Below, in pieces: positions 1 to 11,321 of a DNA stretch of 24,167 bases (its first letter is position 1; each line of letters begins with the position of its first letter). Location: NCBI GenBank assembly GCA_035629935.1, contig DASQLQ010000105.1, forward strand, positions 1 to 24,167, in the 5' to 3' direction. The notes beneath the pieces were generated by a model. The model ran no database searches. It was not told where the DNA came from and saw only the letters and a program-made list of their open reading frames with translations. This DNA comes from DASQLQ01 sp035629935. GTDB taxonomy: Bacteria > Actinomycetota > CADDZG01 > WHSQ01. The translations under genes were made by a program, and so were the position numbers.

Positions 1-317
<317 letters not shown>

Positions 318-343
318 CGCGCTTCTCCCTCCTCAGGTGAGAG

Positions 344-2500
<2,157 letters not shown>

Positions 2501-2511
2501 GAGTTACTCCG

Positions 2512-2982
2512 TTACCAGCGGTAATGAGCGAACGCCTTGTTCGCCTCGGCCATCTTGTGCATGTCTTCGCGTCGCTTCACTGCGTTACCGACTCCTCCGG
2601 AGGCGTCGAGGATCTCGCCCGCCAGGCGATCGGCCATCGTGCCCTCGCGTCGCTTACGAGCGAACGTCACCATCCAGCGGATCGCCAGTGTGGTTCCCCG
2701 ACGGGCCTGAACCTCGACGGGGACCTGATAGGTCGCGCCACCGACGCGCCGCGAGCGGACCTCGAGCAACGGCTTGATGTTGTCGATCGCCTTTTTGAGG
2801 ATGGGCAACGGGTCCTTACCGGACTTGTCGGCCACCTTCTTCAAGGCGTCGTAGACGATGCCTTCAGACAACGTCCTCTTGCCGCGCGTCATGATGCGGT
2901 TCTCGATCTGAGTGACGAGGAGAGATTCGTAGATCGGGTCGGGAAGGAGCTCCCTGCGGGTTGCGGGACCTTTGCGTGGCAT
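2512..2982 (-). CDS. rpsG: 30S ribosomal protein S7
   Basis: S7 is a primary 16S rRNA-binding protein that nucleates assembly of the 30S head and, in E. coli, represses its own operon. The 156-residue length is normal for the family. It begins MPRKGPATRRELLPDPIYES and carries the conserved stretch GGATYQVPVEVQARR and the C-terminal AFAHYRW end. The start ATG overlaps the rpsL stop by one base (TGATG), a classic coupling arrangement. fusA starts 11 nt after its stop. Gene order rpsL-rpsG-fusA-tuf supports the assignment. Confidence 0.98.
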   Translation of the reverse strand: MPRKGPATRRELLPDPIYESLLVTQIENRIMTRGKRTLSEGIVYDALKKVADKSGKDPLPILKKAIDNIKPLLEVRSRRVGGATYQVPVEVQARRGTTLAIRWMVTFARKRREGTMADRLAGEILDASGGVGNAVKRREDMHKMAEANKAFAHYRW

Positions 2983-3356
2983 CAGCCGCCGCCCTTCTTC
3001 GTTCCGTACTTGGACCGGCTCTGGCTCCGGTTGGAGACCCCCGAGGTGTCGAGGGCAGCACGGATGATCTTGTAGCGCACGCCCGGAAGGTCTTTCACAC
3101 GACCGCCTCTGACGAGAACGATCGAGTGTTCCTGGAGGTTGTGCCCGATGCCGGGGATGTAAGCGGTGATCTCGATACCAGAGGTGAGGCGTACACGAGC
3201 AACCTTGCGGAGGGCGGAGTTCGGCTTCTTGGGCGTGGTCGTGTACACACGCGTGCAGACGCCGCGTCGCTGCGGCGACCCCTTGAGGGCCGGCGACTTC
3301 GACTTCTCCTTCTTGCTCTGGCGACCCTGACGGACCAGTTGCTGGATCGTCGGCAA
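2982..3356 (-). CDS. rpsL: 30S ribosomal protein S12 (TTG start)
   Basis: S12 sits at the decoding centre and is the target of streptomycin-resistance mutations. The family signature TTPKKPNSALRKVARVRL and the loop following GHNLQEHS are intact; both streptomycin-site lysines (in TPKKPN and in the GGRVKDLPG region) are wild type. The frame is open to a GTG at 3362, but that GTG overlaps the AAGGAG Shine-Dalgarno. The TTG at 3356 sits 5 nt after AAGGAG and gives the canonical N-terminus MPTIQQLVRQGR, so it is chosen as the start (124 residues). It is the first gene of the str operon, after a leader of about 350 nt, and overlaps rpsG by one base. Confidence 0.96.
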   Translation of the reverse strand: MPTIQQLVRQGRQSKKEKSKSPALKGSPQRRGVCTRVYTTTPKKPNSALRKVARVRLTSGIEITAYIPGIGHNLQEHSIVLVRGGRVKDLPGVRYKIIRAALDTSGVSNRSQSRSKYGTKKGGG

Positions 3357-3712
3357 AATCACTCCTTATTCCCTGTCGACCGGCCTAGGCCGCCCGACTT
3401 CCGCGCGGTTTTTCTCAACCGCATTGCTCTGCACTCCGGTCGAGACCAGAGCGCATACCTCACCTCTATGCAGCGCCTGAGGCGCTTTTTAGGGTCTGTC
3501 CGGAAGATAGAAGGCTCGGTACGAGCCGTGTCCTCCCGGCGACTCTGACGTTCGGCGATCTACCCCAACCTCAGCGGTTCCCAGGGCAACCGGGCCTACC
3601 AAAGCTCACCGAACTCGGGTTACTGCAGGTGGATCGATCCGCTCCAGCCGTCCCCTCGCACTGCCTTGGGGCTCGGCGCGGATAGCGCCCCCGTCAGGGG
3701 CGCAGGCGGGCA
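3357..3712 (-). promoter_or_regulatory. Long structured 5' leader of the rpsL operon
   Basis: About 350 nt lie between the inferred transcription start (near 3706) and the rpsL TTG, with no convincing ORF on the minus strand. Perfect or near-perfect hairpins are visible. They are GCGCCCC/GGGGCGC at 3685-3703 (loop 5 nt), GGCTCG-GTA-CGAGCC at 3513-3527, AGCGCC-TGA-GGCGCT at 3472-3486 and GCGGTT/AACCGC at 3405-3422. In E. coli S7 regulates this operon through a site between rpsL and rpsG, so a long leader is not explained by that model. Whether it binds a ribosomal protein or only stabilises the mRNA cannot be told from sequence. Confidence 0.5.
3472..3490 (+). terminator. Intrinsic-terminator-like hairpin on the plus strand
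   Basis: The plus strand reads AGCGCC TGA GGCGCT followed by a run of five T, a compact rho-independent terminator shape. On the minus strand the same hairpin has no U-tract after it. It lies inside the rpsL leader and no convincing plus-strand gene precedes it. It would therefore act on antisense transcripts, or it is simply a leader hairpin. Confidence 0.45.
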
Positions 3713-3741
3713 AGGATACGGCCCCCTACTACTGCGGTCAA
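3713..3741 (-). promoter_or_regulatory. Sigma-70 type promoter of the rpsL-rpsG-fusA-tuf operon
   Basis: Read on the minus strand, the -35 TTGACC (3741-3736) and the -10 TATCCT (3718-3713) are separated by exactly 17 nt. This is a near-consensus housekeeping promoter, with transcription expected to start near 3706. It lies just downstream of the rpoC terminator hairpin and is the only good match in this gap, so it makes the str operon independent of rpoBC. Confidence 0.85.
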
Positions 3742-3765
3742 ACGGTCTGCGTCCCGCTTCGAGAA

Positions 3766-3794
3766 GGCCCCGGGTTTCCCCGGGGCCCCTTTTT
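3766..3794. terminator. GC-rich terminator hairpin after rpoC
   Basis: The 9-bp stem GGCCCCGGG/CCCGGGGCC (3766-3774 and 3779-3787, loop 4 nt) begins about 20 nt past the rpoC stop. On the minus strand it is followed by TTCTCG, a weak tail, as is often tolerated in high-GC actinobacteria. On the plus strand it is followed by CC and five T, so it is the better terminator for antisense transcription heading toward rpoC. It probably ends rpoBC and insulates both directions. Confidence 0.65.
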
Positions 3795-3806
3795 GGTTCC
3801 TCGATG

Positions 3807-6800
3807 CTAGGAGACTCGCTCCTCGGGCTCCGACCCGGCCTCGGCCGAGCCCTCGCCCTCGGGCGTCGCCTCCTCTGCTGCTGCTTCGGCCGCTGGAGCG
3901 CCGGCCTCAGCGTCGCTGGAAAGAGCTTGTGCCCACCGGTCCTCCCCAGCGTCCGATTCGCCTAGCTGGGCCGTCTCGGTATTGCCGGCAACATCTCCGA
4001 AGGCCGCAGCTTCGCCGTCCCCGGCGTCGCCCATAGCCGCTTCGGCCGAGGGCTCCTCGGCGATCGACAGCGGATCCGTCGCCGGAGTCCCGTCGCCGTC
4101 GCCCGAACCCACCGCTGCCAGCACACCGCTGACACCAAGCAACTCTCGAGCGGCTTCTTCCGCGGCGCCGTCCTCTCGCGGAGGCAACCCGAACATCGCC
4201 CGGGCCTCCTCATCGGAGATGGCGCCCTCGCCCAGGGTGTTGACCTGGATCGAGCGGTATCGGCTCATGCCGGTACCGGCCGGGATCAGCTTGCCGATGA
4301 TCACGTTCTCCTTGAGTCCAAGGAGAGGATCCGACTTGCCCTTGATCGCTGCTTCCGTGAGTACACGTGTCGTCTCCTGGAAGGACGCGGCGGATAGCCA
4401 CGACTCGGTCGCTAGAGACGCCTTCGTGATCCCCATCAGGATCGGACGGGCGGTTGCCGCCTCGCCACCATTCGACACGATCTGCTCGTTGGTCTCCGCG
4501 AAGGAACGTGAGTCGACCAGCTCGCCGGGAAGGAACTCCGTGTCACCCGGCTCGATGACCGTGACCTTCCGCAGCATCTGGCGAACGATCAGCTCGATGT
4601 GCTTGTCGTGGATCGGAACACCCTGGCTGCGGTACACGCTCTGTACCTCTTGCACCAGGTAGACCTGGACGTCCCGAGTTCCGAGGATCTCGAGGATCTC
4701 GTCGGGGTCCTTGGACCCCTCGGTGATCGCGTCTCCGGCCTCGACCGTCTCTCCGTCCCGGTAACGCAGACGAGCTCGACGCGAGACCTTGTACGTGATG
4801 GCCTCGGCGCCGTCGTCCGGGATGAGCTCGATCTGTCGCGTCCGCTCGTCCTCGTGGATCTCGATACGACCCGATGCACGAGCGATCTCGGCCTTTCCTT
4901 TCGGGGTACGAGCCTCGAAGAGCTCGACCACACGCGGCAGACCGTGCGTGATGTCCTCACCCGCAACTCCACCGGTGTGGAACGTACGCATCGTCAGCTG
5001 GGTGCCAGGCTCGCCGATCGACTGGGCTGCCACGATGCCAACCGCTTCGCCAAGCTCGGCCATCTGACCGGTGGCAAGCGACACGCCGTAGCACTTCTGG
5101 CAAACGCCGTAACGCGCATCGCATGTGAGCACCGAACGAACGACGACCTCTTTCACGCCGGCTTCGTCGATCTGGCTTGCCATCTCGGCCGTAACGGCCT
5201 CGCCGGCGGCCACGATGATCTCGCCATCCGGCGAGACTGCGTTCTCGAGCAAGATGCGGCTCTGTAGCTTCTGCTTGAGATGTGCGCGCTCGACCTCGAC
5301 ATCCAGACGGATACCTCGATCGGTGCTGCACTCCTCCATCCGGATCAGAACCTCTTGAGCAACGTCGACCAGACGTCGCGTCAGGTAACCCGAGTCTGCG
5401 GTTCGCAGAGCCGTGTCGGCCAGACCTTTTCGGGCACCGTGGGTCGAGATGAAGTACTCGAGAACCGTTAGACCTTCACGGAAGTTCGCACGGATCGGCC
5501 GCGGGATGATCTCGCCTCGTGGGTTCGCCACGAGGCCGCGCATTCCGGCGATCTGTCGGATCTGCTGGATGTTTCCTCGAGCACCCGAGTTGGCCATCAT
5601 GTAGATCGGGTTGAGCTCGTCGAAGTTGGCTTCCATCTCGACCTTGACCCGTTCGGTCGCCTCGGTCCAGATCTCGATCAGCTCCTGACGACGCTCGTCC
5701 TCGGTGATGACACCTTTACGGAACATCGACTCGACCTTCTCGGCCCGCTTCTCGTGCTCGGCCAGGATCTGTGGCTTCTTGGCCGGAGTCGTGACGTCCT
5801 GGAGACCGATAGTTACACCAGACTTCGTCGCGTACTTGAAACCGGCGTCCTTCGTCGCATCCAGGATGTGAGCCAACTCGGCTTTTGTGTAGGTGCGTGC
5901 ACAGCGATCCATCAACTGCGCAAGCTCCTTCTTCTTCACGGGAGAGTTCTGGAACGGGAAGGACTCGGGGAAGGACTCGTTGAAGATCACGCGCCCGCAC
6001 GTCGTGTCCATCCGACGCATGGGGTTCGCTTCGAACTCTTCCTCGGTTTCGTCTTCGAAGCGCTTCAGCCCACGCACCTTCACCTTGGCGTGGATGCCGA
6101 TCTGCTTCGCGTCGTATGCCTTGAACACTTCCTCGGCCGAGGAGAACACGCGGCCTTCGCCGGGCTCCCCGTCGTGCGCAACCGTGAGGTAGTAGGAGCC
6201 GATGACGATGTCCTGCGTCGGAGTGACGATCGGGTCTCCGTGAGCAGGCGACAGCACGTTGTGCGCCGACAGCATCAGGATCCGAGCCTCTGCCTGAGCT
6301 TCAGAAGACAAAGGCACGTGCACCGCCATCTGGTCACCGTCGAAGTCTGCGTTGAAAGCAACACAGACCAACGGGTGGATCTGGATGGCCTTGCCCTCGA
6401 CCAGGATCGGCTCGAAGGCCTGGATCCCCAGCCGGTGCAACGTGGGGGCACGGTTCAATAGAACCGGATGCTCGTGGATGATCTCCTCGAGCACGTCCCA
6501 AACGACCGAGCGCGAACGCTCGACCATCCGCTTGGCGGACTTGATGTTCTGCGCGTGGCCCAGATCGACCAAACGCTTCATCACGAATGGCTTGAAGAGC
6601 TCAAGCGCCATCTGCTTCGGCAAGCCGCACTGGTGCAGCTTGAGCTTCGGTCCGGACACGATCACCGAACGGCCCGAATAGTCGACGCGCTTTCCGAGAA
6701 GGTTCTGACGGAAACGCCCCTGCTTGCCTTTCAGCATGTCCGATAGAGACTTCAGCGGACGGTTGCCCGGACCCGTGACCGGTCGGCCTCGACGGCCGTT

Positions 6801-7955
6801 GTCGAACAGAGCGTCGACGGCTTCCTGGAGCATGCGCTTCTCGTTGTTGACGATGATCTCGGGGGCACCGAGGTCGAGAAGCCTCTTCAACCTGTTGTTG
6901 CGGTTGATGACTCGTCGATAGAGATCGTTCAGGTCAGACGTAGCGAAGCGGCCACCGTCGAGCTGCACCATCGGACGGAGGTCCGGCGGGATGACCGGGA
7001 CGCAATCCAGAACCATGCCCATCGGCGTGTTGCGTTTGGTCTTGTCGGTGAACGGCGCTACGACCTTGAGACGCTTGATCGCGCGCTGGCGCTTTTGGCC
7101 CTTCGCTGTCTTGATCTGGTCACGAAGGAACTCGGCCTCTGCATCGAGGTCGAGCGCCGCAAGAAGATCCTTGATCGATTCGGCCCCCATGCCGCCCCTG
7201 AAGTAATCGCCGAAACGATCCTTCAGCTCGCGCCAGATCTGCTCGTCTTCGACGATCTGCTTGGGAGCGAGGTCCCGGAAAGCATCGAACGTGTCCTGCA
7301 CCAGAGCGATGTCACGGTCGGCCTTCTCGCGAACGTCTTTCTGCTGACGCTCCGACTGGTTCCCGGCCGCCTTCTTCTCGGAAGAACGAGCCTTGCGAGC
7401 TTCCATCTCCTCGAGTCGCGCTTCGGTCTCGGCAAGGATCTCGCCGAGACGCTTGTCACGACGCTCCTCGACCGACTCGACCTCGAACTTCAGCTGCTCT
7501 TCGAGGTTGGGCAGGTCCTTGTGACGCCGAGCTTCGTCCACCGAAGTGATGATCGAAGCTGCGAAGTAAATGACCTTCTCGAGCTCCTTGGGAGCGATGT
7601 CGAGCAGGTAACCCAAACGGGACGGGACACCCTTGAAATACCAGATGTGCGTGACCGGTGCGGCGAGCTCGATGTGGCCCATCCGCTCACGACGAACCTT
7701 GGCGCGAGTGACCTCGACACCGCAGCGCTCACAGATGATGCCCTTGAAGCGAACGCGCTTGTACTTACCGCAGTAGCACTCCCAGTCCTTGGTCGGGCCG
7801 AAGATCTTCTCGCAGAAGAGTCCGTCCTTCTCCGGCTTGAGAGTCCTGTAGTTGATGGTCTCCGGCTTCTTGACCTCGCCGTTAGACCACGCTCGGATCT
7901 GGTCGCCGGTAGCGAGCCCGATCCGTAGTTCGTCGAAGTAATTGACGTCTAGCAA
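3807..7955 (-). CDS. rpoC: RNA polymerase beta-prime subunit
   Basis: This is the catalytic clamp subunit of RNA polymerase, 1,382 residues. The N-terminal zinc site uses Cys 60, 62, 75 and 78. The Mg-binding motif NADFDGDQM is at 535-543, the second zinc site uses Cys 877, 946, 953 and 956, and the trigger loop includes MRTFHTGG (990-997). Residues about 165-290 form the charged, helical insert ending in GQKRQRAIKRLKVVAPF, which is typical of Actinomycetota. The last 120 or so residues (from about 1262) are an Ala/Glu/Asp/Gly-rich tail unlike the folded core. Translation starts at TTG 7955, 8 nt after GAGGAGG; that SD is encoded by the last codons of rpoB (V-E-E-V), whose stop is only 3 nt away. 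Assignment is certain; the tail is the odd part. Confidence 0.99.
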   Translation of the reverse strand: MLDVNYFDELRIGLATGDQIRAWSNGEVKKPETINYRTLKPEKDGLFCEKIFGPTKDWECYCGKYKRVRFKGIICERCGVEVTRAKVRRERMGHIELAAPVTHIWYFKGVPSRLGYLLDIAPKELEKVIYFAASIITSVDEARRHKDLPNLEEQLKFEVESVEERRDKRLGEILAETEARLEEMEARKARSSEKKAAGNQSERQQKDVREKADRDIALVQDTFDAFRDLAPKQIVEDEQIWRELKDRFGDYFRGGMGAESIKDLLAALDLDAEAEFLRDQIKTAKGQKRQRAIKRLKVVAPFTDKTKRNTPMGMVLDCVPVIPPDLRPMVQLDGGRFATSDLNDLYRRVINRNNRLKRLLDLGAPEIIVNNEKRMLQEAVDALFDNGRRGRPVTGPGNRPLKSLSDMLKGKQGRFRQNLLGKRVDYSGRSVIVSGPKLKLHQCGLPKQMALELFKPFVMKRLVDLGHAQNIKSAKRMVERSRSVVWDVLEEIIHEHPVLLNRAPTLHRLGIQAFEPILVEGKAIQIHPLVCVAFNADFDGDQMAVHVPLSSEAQAEARILMLSAHNVLSPAHGDPIVTPTQDIVIGSYYLTVAHDGEPGEGRVFSSAEEVFKAYDAKQIGIHAKVKVRGLKRFEDETEEEFEANPMRRMDTTCGRVIFNESFPESFPFQNSPVKKKELAQLMDRCARTYTKAELAHILDATKDAGFKYATKSGVTIGLQDVTTPAKKPQILAEHEKRAEKVESMFRKGVITEDERRQELIEIWTEATERVKVEMEANFDELNPIYMMANSGARGNIQQIRQIAGMRGLVANPRGEIIPRPIRANFREGLTVLEYFISTHGARKGLADTALRTADSGYLTRRLVDVAQEVLIRMEECSTDRGIRLDVEVERAHLKQKLQSRILLENAVSPDGEIIVAAGEAVTAEMASQIDEAGVKEVVVRSVLTCDARYGVCQKCYGVSLATGQMAELGEAVGIVAAQSIGEPGTQLTMRTFHTGGVAGEDITHGLPRVVELFEARTPKGKAEIARASGRIEIHEDERTRQIELIPDDGAEAITYKVSRRARLRYRDGETVEAGDAITEGSKDPDEILEILGTRDVQVYLVQEVQSVYRSQGVPIHDKHIELIVRQMLRKVTVIEPGDTEFLPGELVDSRSFAETNEQIVSNGGEAATARPILMGITKASLATESWLSAASFQETTRVLTEAAIKGKSDPLLGLKENVIIGKLIPAGTGMSRYRSIQVNTLGEGAISDEEARAMFGLPPREDGAAEEAARELLGVSGVLAAVGSGDGDGTPATDPLSIAEEPSAEAAMGDAGDGEAAAFGDVAGNTETAQLGESDAGEDRWAQALSSDAEAGAPAAEAAAEEATPEGEGSAEAGSEPEERVS

Positions 7956-7958
7956 CGG

Positions 7959-10900
7959 TTAAACCTCCTCGACGCTGGATGGCTCACGGCGGGACAGATC
8001 GATGCCGAGCTCCTCCGCAGTGCGGAAGATGTCTTCGTCGATCTCTTTCATCTCGATCTCTTCGCCTTCCGCCGAGAGAACCTCGACGTTCAGGCAAAGT
8101 GACTGCATCTCTTTGATGAGCACTTTGAAGCTCTCGGGGATGCCCGGTTCAGGGATGTTCTCGCCCTTAACGATCGCTTCGTAGACCTTGACGCGACCGA
8201 GCACGTCGTCGGACTTGATCGTTAGGAGCTCCTGGAGGCAGTACGCGGCACCGTAAGCCTCGAGCGCCCACACCTCCATCTCTCCGAATCGCTGGCCACC
8301 GAACTGCGCCTTACCTCCGAGCGGCTGCTGCGTGATCATCGAGTAAGGACCGGTCGACCGGGCGTGGATCTTGTCGTCGACCAGGTGGCTGAGCTTCAGC
8401 ACGTACATGTAGCCGACCGTGATCGGGCTGTCGTAGGGCTCCCCCGACCGCCCGTCGTACAGCTGGGCCTTTCCGTCGGCATTGTTGAGTGGGTATTCGG
8501 TCTTCCGCTTCGAGACGACATCCATCGCATCGAGGAGCTCGTCTTCGCGTGCTCCGTCGAAAACCGGGGTGTTGACCCACGTCGGCTCCTGACGACGCCA
8601 CGCTCCCGGCGATGCGTCGGATGGCTCGTTGCCGTTGTCACCCCAGGCTCGTTGCTTCGCAACCCACCCGAGGTGGGTCTCGAGCACCTGTCCCAGGTTC
8701 ATACGGGAAGGCACACCCAAGGGGTTAAGGATGATGTCGACGGGCGTCCCGTCGGCCATGAACGGCATGTCCTGCTCGGGGAGGATCTTGGAGATCACAC
8801 CCTTGTTGCCGTGACGACCGGCGAGCTTGTCTCCCTCGGAGATCTTGCGCTTCTGAGCGACGAAGACCCGAACCAGCTCGTTCACGCCGGGGGGCAGCTC
8901 GTCGCCGTTGTCGCGAGAGAACTCGCGGACGCCAATGACCTTTCCTTCTTCACCGTGGGGCATCTTGAGCGAGGTGTCTCGCACCTCACGCGCCTTCTCA
9001 CCGAAGATCGCTCGCAGCAGACGCTCTTCCGGCGTCAGCTCGGTCTCGCCTTTCGGAGTGACCTTCCCGACAAGGACATCGCCGGGGCCGACATCGGCAC
9101 CGATGCGCACGATCCCCCGTTCGTCGAGGTCCGCGAGAACCTCTTCTGAGACGTTCGGGATGTCACGAGTGATCTCCTCGGCACCGAGCTTCGTGTCGCG
9201 GGCATCGACCTCGTACTCCTCGATGTGGATCGAGGTGAGCACGTCCTCTTTAACGAGACGCTGGGACAGGATGATCGCGTCCTCGAAGTTGTAGCCCTCC
9301 CAGGACATGAATGCCACAAGCAAGTTGGCACCCAGTGCTAGCTCGCCGGTGTCCGTTGAAGGTCCGTCTGCGAGGATGTCGCCCTTCTTGACCTTCTGAC
9401 CTTCCTTGACGACCGGACGCTGATTGATGCAGGTCGACTGGTTCGATCGACGGAACTTGTCGAGCTTGTAGGTGATGTTCTTGCCACCCGAGGGTGCAAG
9501 GACGATCCGCTCGGCAGTGACCTCTTCGACCGTTCCGGCCTGCTCGGCAACGATCACGTCGCCGGCGTCGATCGCTGCACGAAGCTCGATCCCGGTACCG
9601 ACGTACGGAGCCTCGGGACGGATCAGCGGCACAGCTTGACGCTGCATGTTCGCGCCCATGAGGGCTCGGTTCGCATCGTCGTGCTCGAGGAACGGGATGC
9701 ATGCGGCGGACACCGAGATGATCTGCTTCGGCGACACGTCCATGTACTCGACCTCTGCAGGCACGACGTACTCGATCTCGTTGCCCTTACCTCGGACGAG
9801 GACGTGGTCCTCCGTGAAGCTGCCGTCCTCGGCCGTGACGGCGTTCGCCTGGGCGATGATCTTGCGCCCCTCCTCGTCGGCCGTGAGGTAGTCGATCTTC
9901 GTCGTGACCTTCCCGCCGGTGACCCGTCGGTAAGGCGTCTCGATGAACCCATAACGGTTCAGGCGCGCGTAGGTCGAGAGCGAACCCATCAGACCGATGT
10001 TCGGACCCTCGGGCGTCTCGATCGGGCACATACGTCCGTAGTGACTGGAGTGAACGTCTCGGACCTCGAAGCCGGCGCGCTCGCGCGACAGACCACCCGG
10101 CCCCAATGCCGAGAGGCGACGCTTGTGCGTCAGTCCGGCGAGCGGGTTCGTCTGGTCCATGAACTGACTGAGCTGGCTCGATCCGAAGAACTCCTTGATC
10201 GAAGCGACGACCGGCCGGATGTTGATCAACGTCTGCGGCGTGATCGCCTCGACGTCCTGTGTGGTCATGCGCTCGCGCACAACCCGCTCCATACGGGAGA
10301 GACCCACTCGGATCTGGTTCTGGATCAGCTCGCCGACGGGACGGATGCGACGGTTCCCGAAATGATCGATGTCGTCGGTCGCGTAGTCGGAGTTGCCGGC
10401 GTGGAGCTCAACGAGATAACGGATCGTCTCGAGGATGTCTTCCTTACGGAGGACCGAGCCGAACTTCTCGATGGTGCCTTCGTCGGAGCGGAAGCCGAGC
10501 TTCTTGTTGATCTTGTAGCGGCCGACCTTCGCAAGGTCGTAACGCTTGGAGTTGAAGAACAGGTTCTCGAGGAGGCTCCGTGCACTCTCGACCGTGGGCG
10601 GCTCGCCCGGACGAAGCTTGCGGTAGATGTCCATGAGCGCGTCTTCCTCGGTCTGGATCGGATCCTTTTCCAAGGTGTTCGCGATGGACTCGGCGCCTTC
10701 GAAGAGCTTGAGGATGTCCTCGTCGCCACCGAACCCGAGCGCCTTCAACAGAACGGTGACGTTCTGGCGACGCTTGCGGTCGATCCGAACGCCGACCATG
10801 TCCTTCTTGTCGGTCTCGAACTCGAGCCATGCACCGCGGGCGGGGATGATCTTGCATGCGTAGATGTCCTTGTCGGTGGTCTTGTCGATCGAGTGATCGA

Positions 10901-11321
10901 AGTAGACACCCGGGGAACGGACCAGCTGGGAAACGACAACGCGCTCGGTCCCATTGATGATGAACGTGCCCTTGTCCGTCATCATCGGGAAGTCGCCCAT
11001 GAAGACGGTCTGGCGTTTGATCTCGCCCGTCTCCTTGTTATAGAACTCGGCCTCGACGAAAAGCGGACGAGAGAAGGTCATGTCCTTCTCCTTGCATTCG
11101 TCCTCGTCGAACTTCGGCTCTTCGAAGATGTGGCTCACGAACTGCAGAGCCAGGTTCCCGGTGAAGTCCTCGACCGGCGATATGTCCCGCAACGTCTCGG
11201 CCAGCCCTTTGTTGATGAACCAATCAAAGGATTCCTTCTGAACCGAGATGAGGTTGGGGGGCGGGAGGACTTCGGGGAGCTTTGCGAAAGTGTGGCGTTC
11301 GCGGACAGCGTTAGACGACAA
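7959..11321 (-). CDS. rpoB: RNA polymerase beta subunit
   Basis: RpoB forms the other half of the polymerase cleft and the rifampicin pocket; at 1,120 residues it is close to mycobacterial RpoB. The rifampicin region is at residues 382-406 (SQLSQFMDQ ... THKRRLSALGPGG). Asp389, His399 and Ser404 (E. coli 516, 526 and 531) are wild type. Thr391 stands where E. coli has Asn518. The motifs GRMCPIETPEGPNIGL and DKLAGRHGNKGVIS are intact. The start is TTG 11321, 6 nt after AGGAGG; an ATG is not available there and the N-terminus fits the family. rpoC follows after 3 nt. Expression is probably driven by the promoter at 11483-11511. Confidence 0.99.
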   Translation of the reverse strand: MSSNAVRERHTFAKLPEVLPPPNLISVQKESFDWFINKGLAETLRDISPVEDFTGNLALQFVSHIFEEPKFDEDECKEKDMTFSRPLFVEAEFYNKETGEIKRQTVFMGDFPMMTDKGTFIINGTERVVVSQLVRSPGVYFDHSIDKTTDKDIYACKIIPARGAWLEFETDKKDMVGVRIDRKRRQNVTVLLKALGFGGDEDILKLFEGAESIANTLEKDPIQTEEDALMDIYRKLRPGEPPTVESARSLLENLFFNSKRYDLAKVGRYKINKKLGFRSDEGTIEKFGSVLRKEDILETIRYLVELHAGNSDYATDDIDHFGNRRIRPVGELIQNQIRVGLSRMERVVRERMTTQDVEAITPQTLINIRPVVASIKEFFGSSQLSQFMDQTNPLAGLTHKRRLSALGPGGLSRERAGFEVRDVHSSHYGRMCPIETPEGPNIGLMGSLSTYARLNRYGFIETPYRRVTGGKVTTKIDYLTADEEGRKIIAQANAVTAEDGSFTEDHVLVRGKGNEIEYVVPAEVEYMDVSPKQIISVSAACIPFLEHDDANRALMGANMQRQAVPLIRPEAPYVGTGIELRAAIDAGDVIVAEQAGTVEEVTAERIVLAPSGGKNITYKLDKFRRSNQSTCINQRPVVKEGQKVKKGDILADGPSTDTGELALGANLLVAFMSWEGYNFEDAIILSQRLVKEDVLTSIHIEEYEVDARDTKLGAEEITRDIPNVSEEVLADLDERGIVRIGADVGPGDVLVGKVTPKGETELTPEERLLRAIFGEKAREVRDTSLKMPHGEEGKVIGVREFSRDNGDELPPGVNELVRVFVAQKRKISEGDKLAGRHGNKGVISKILPEQDMPFMADGTPVDIILNPLGVPSRMNLGQVLETHLGWVAKQRAWGDNGNEPSDASPGAWRRQEPTWVNTPVFDGAREDELLDAMDVVSKRKTEYPLNNADGKAQLYDGRSGEPYDSPITVGYMYVLKLSHLVDDKIHARSTGPYSMITQQPLGGKAQFGGQRFGEMEVWALEAYGAAYCLQELLTIKSDDVLGRVKVYEAIVKGENIPEPGIPESFKVLIKEMQSLCLNVEVLSAEGEEIEMKEIDEDIFRTAEELGIDLSRREPSSVEEV

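Noticed and set aside
2961..3548. Plus-strand ORF spanning rpsL and its leader
   Set aside because: It overlaps rpsL and its leader in antisense, with no motif. It also runs through the 3472-3490 hairpin, so it is an unlikely source of the antisense transcript.
7095..7928. 277-codon plus-strand ORF opposite rpoC
   Set aside because: Antisense shadow; composition mirrors the helical insert of RpoC.
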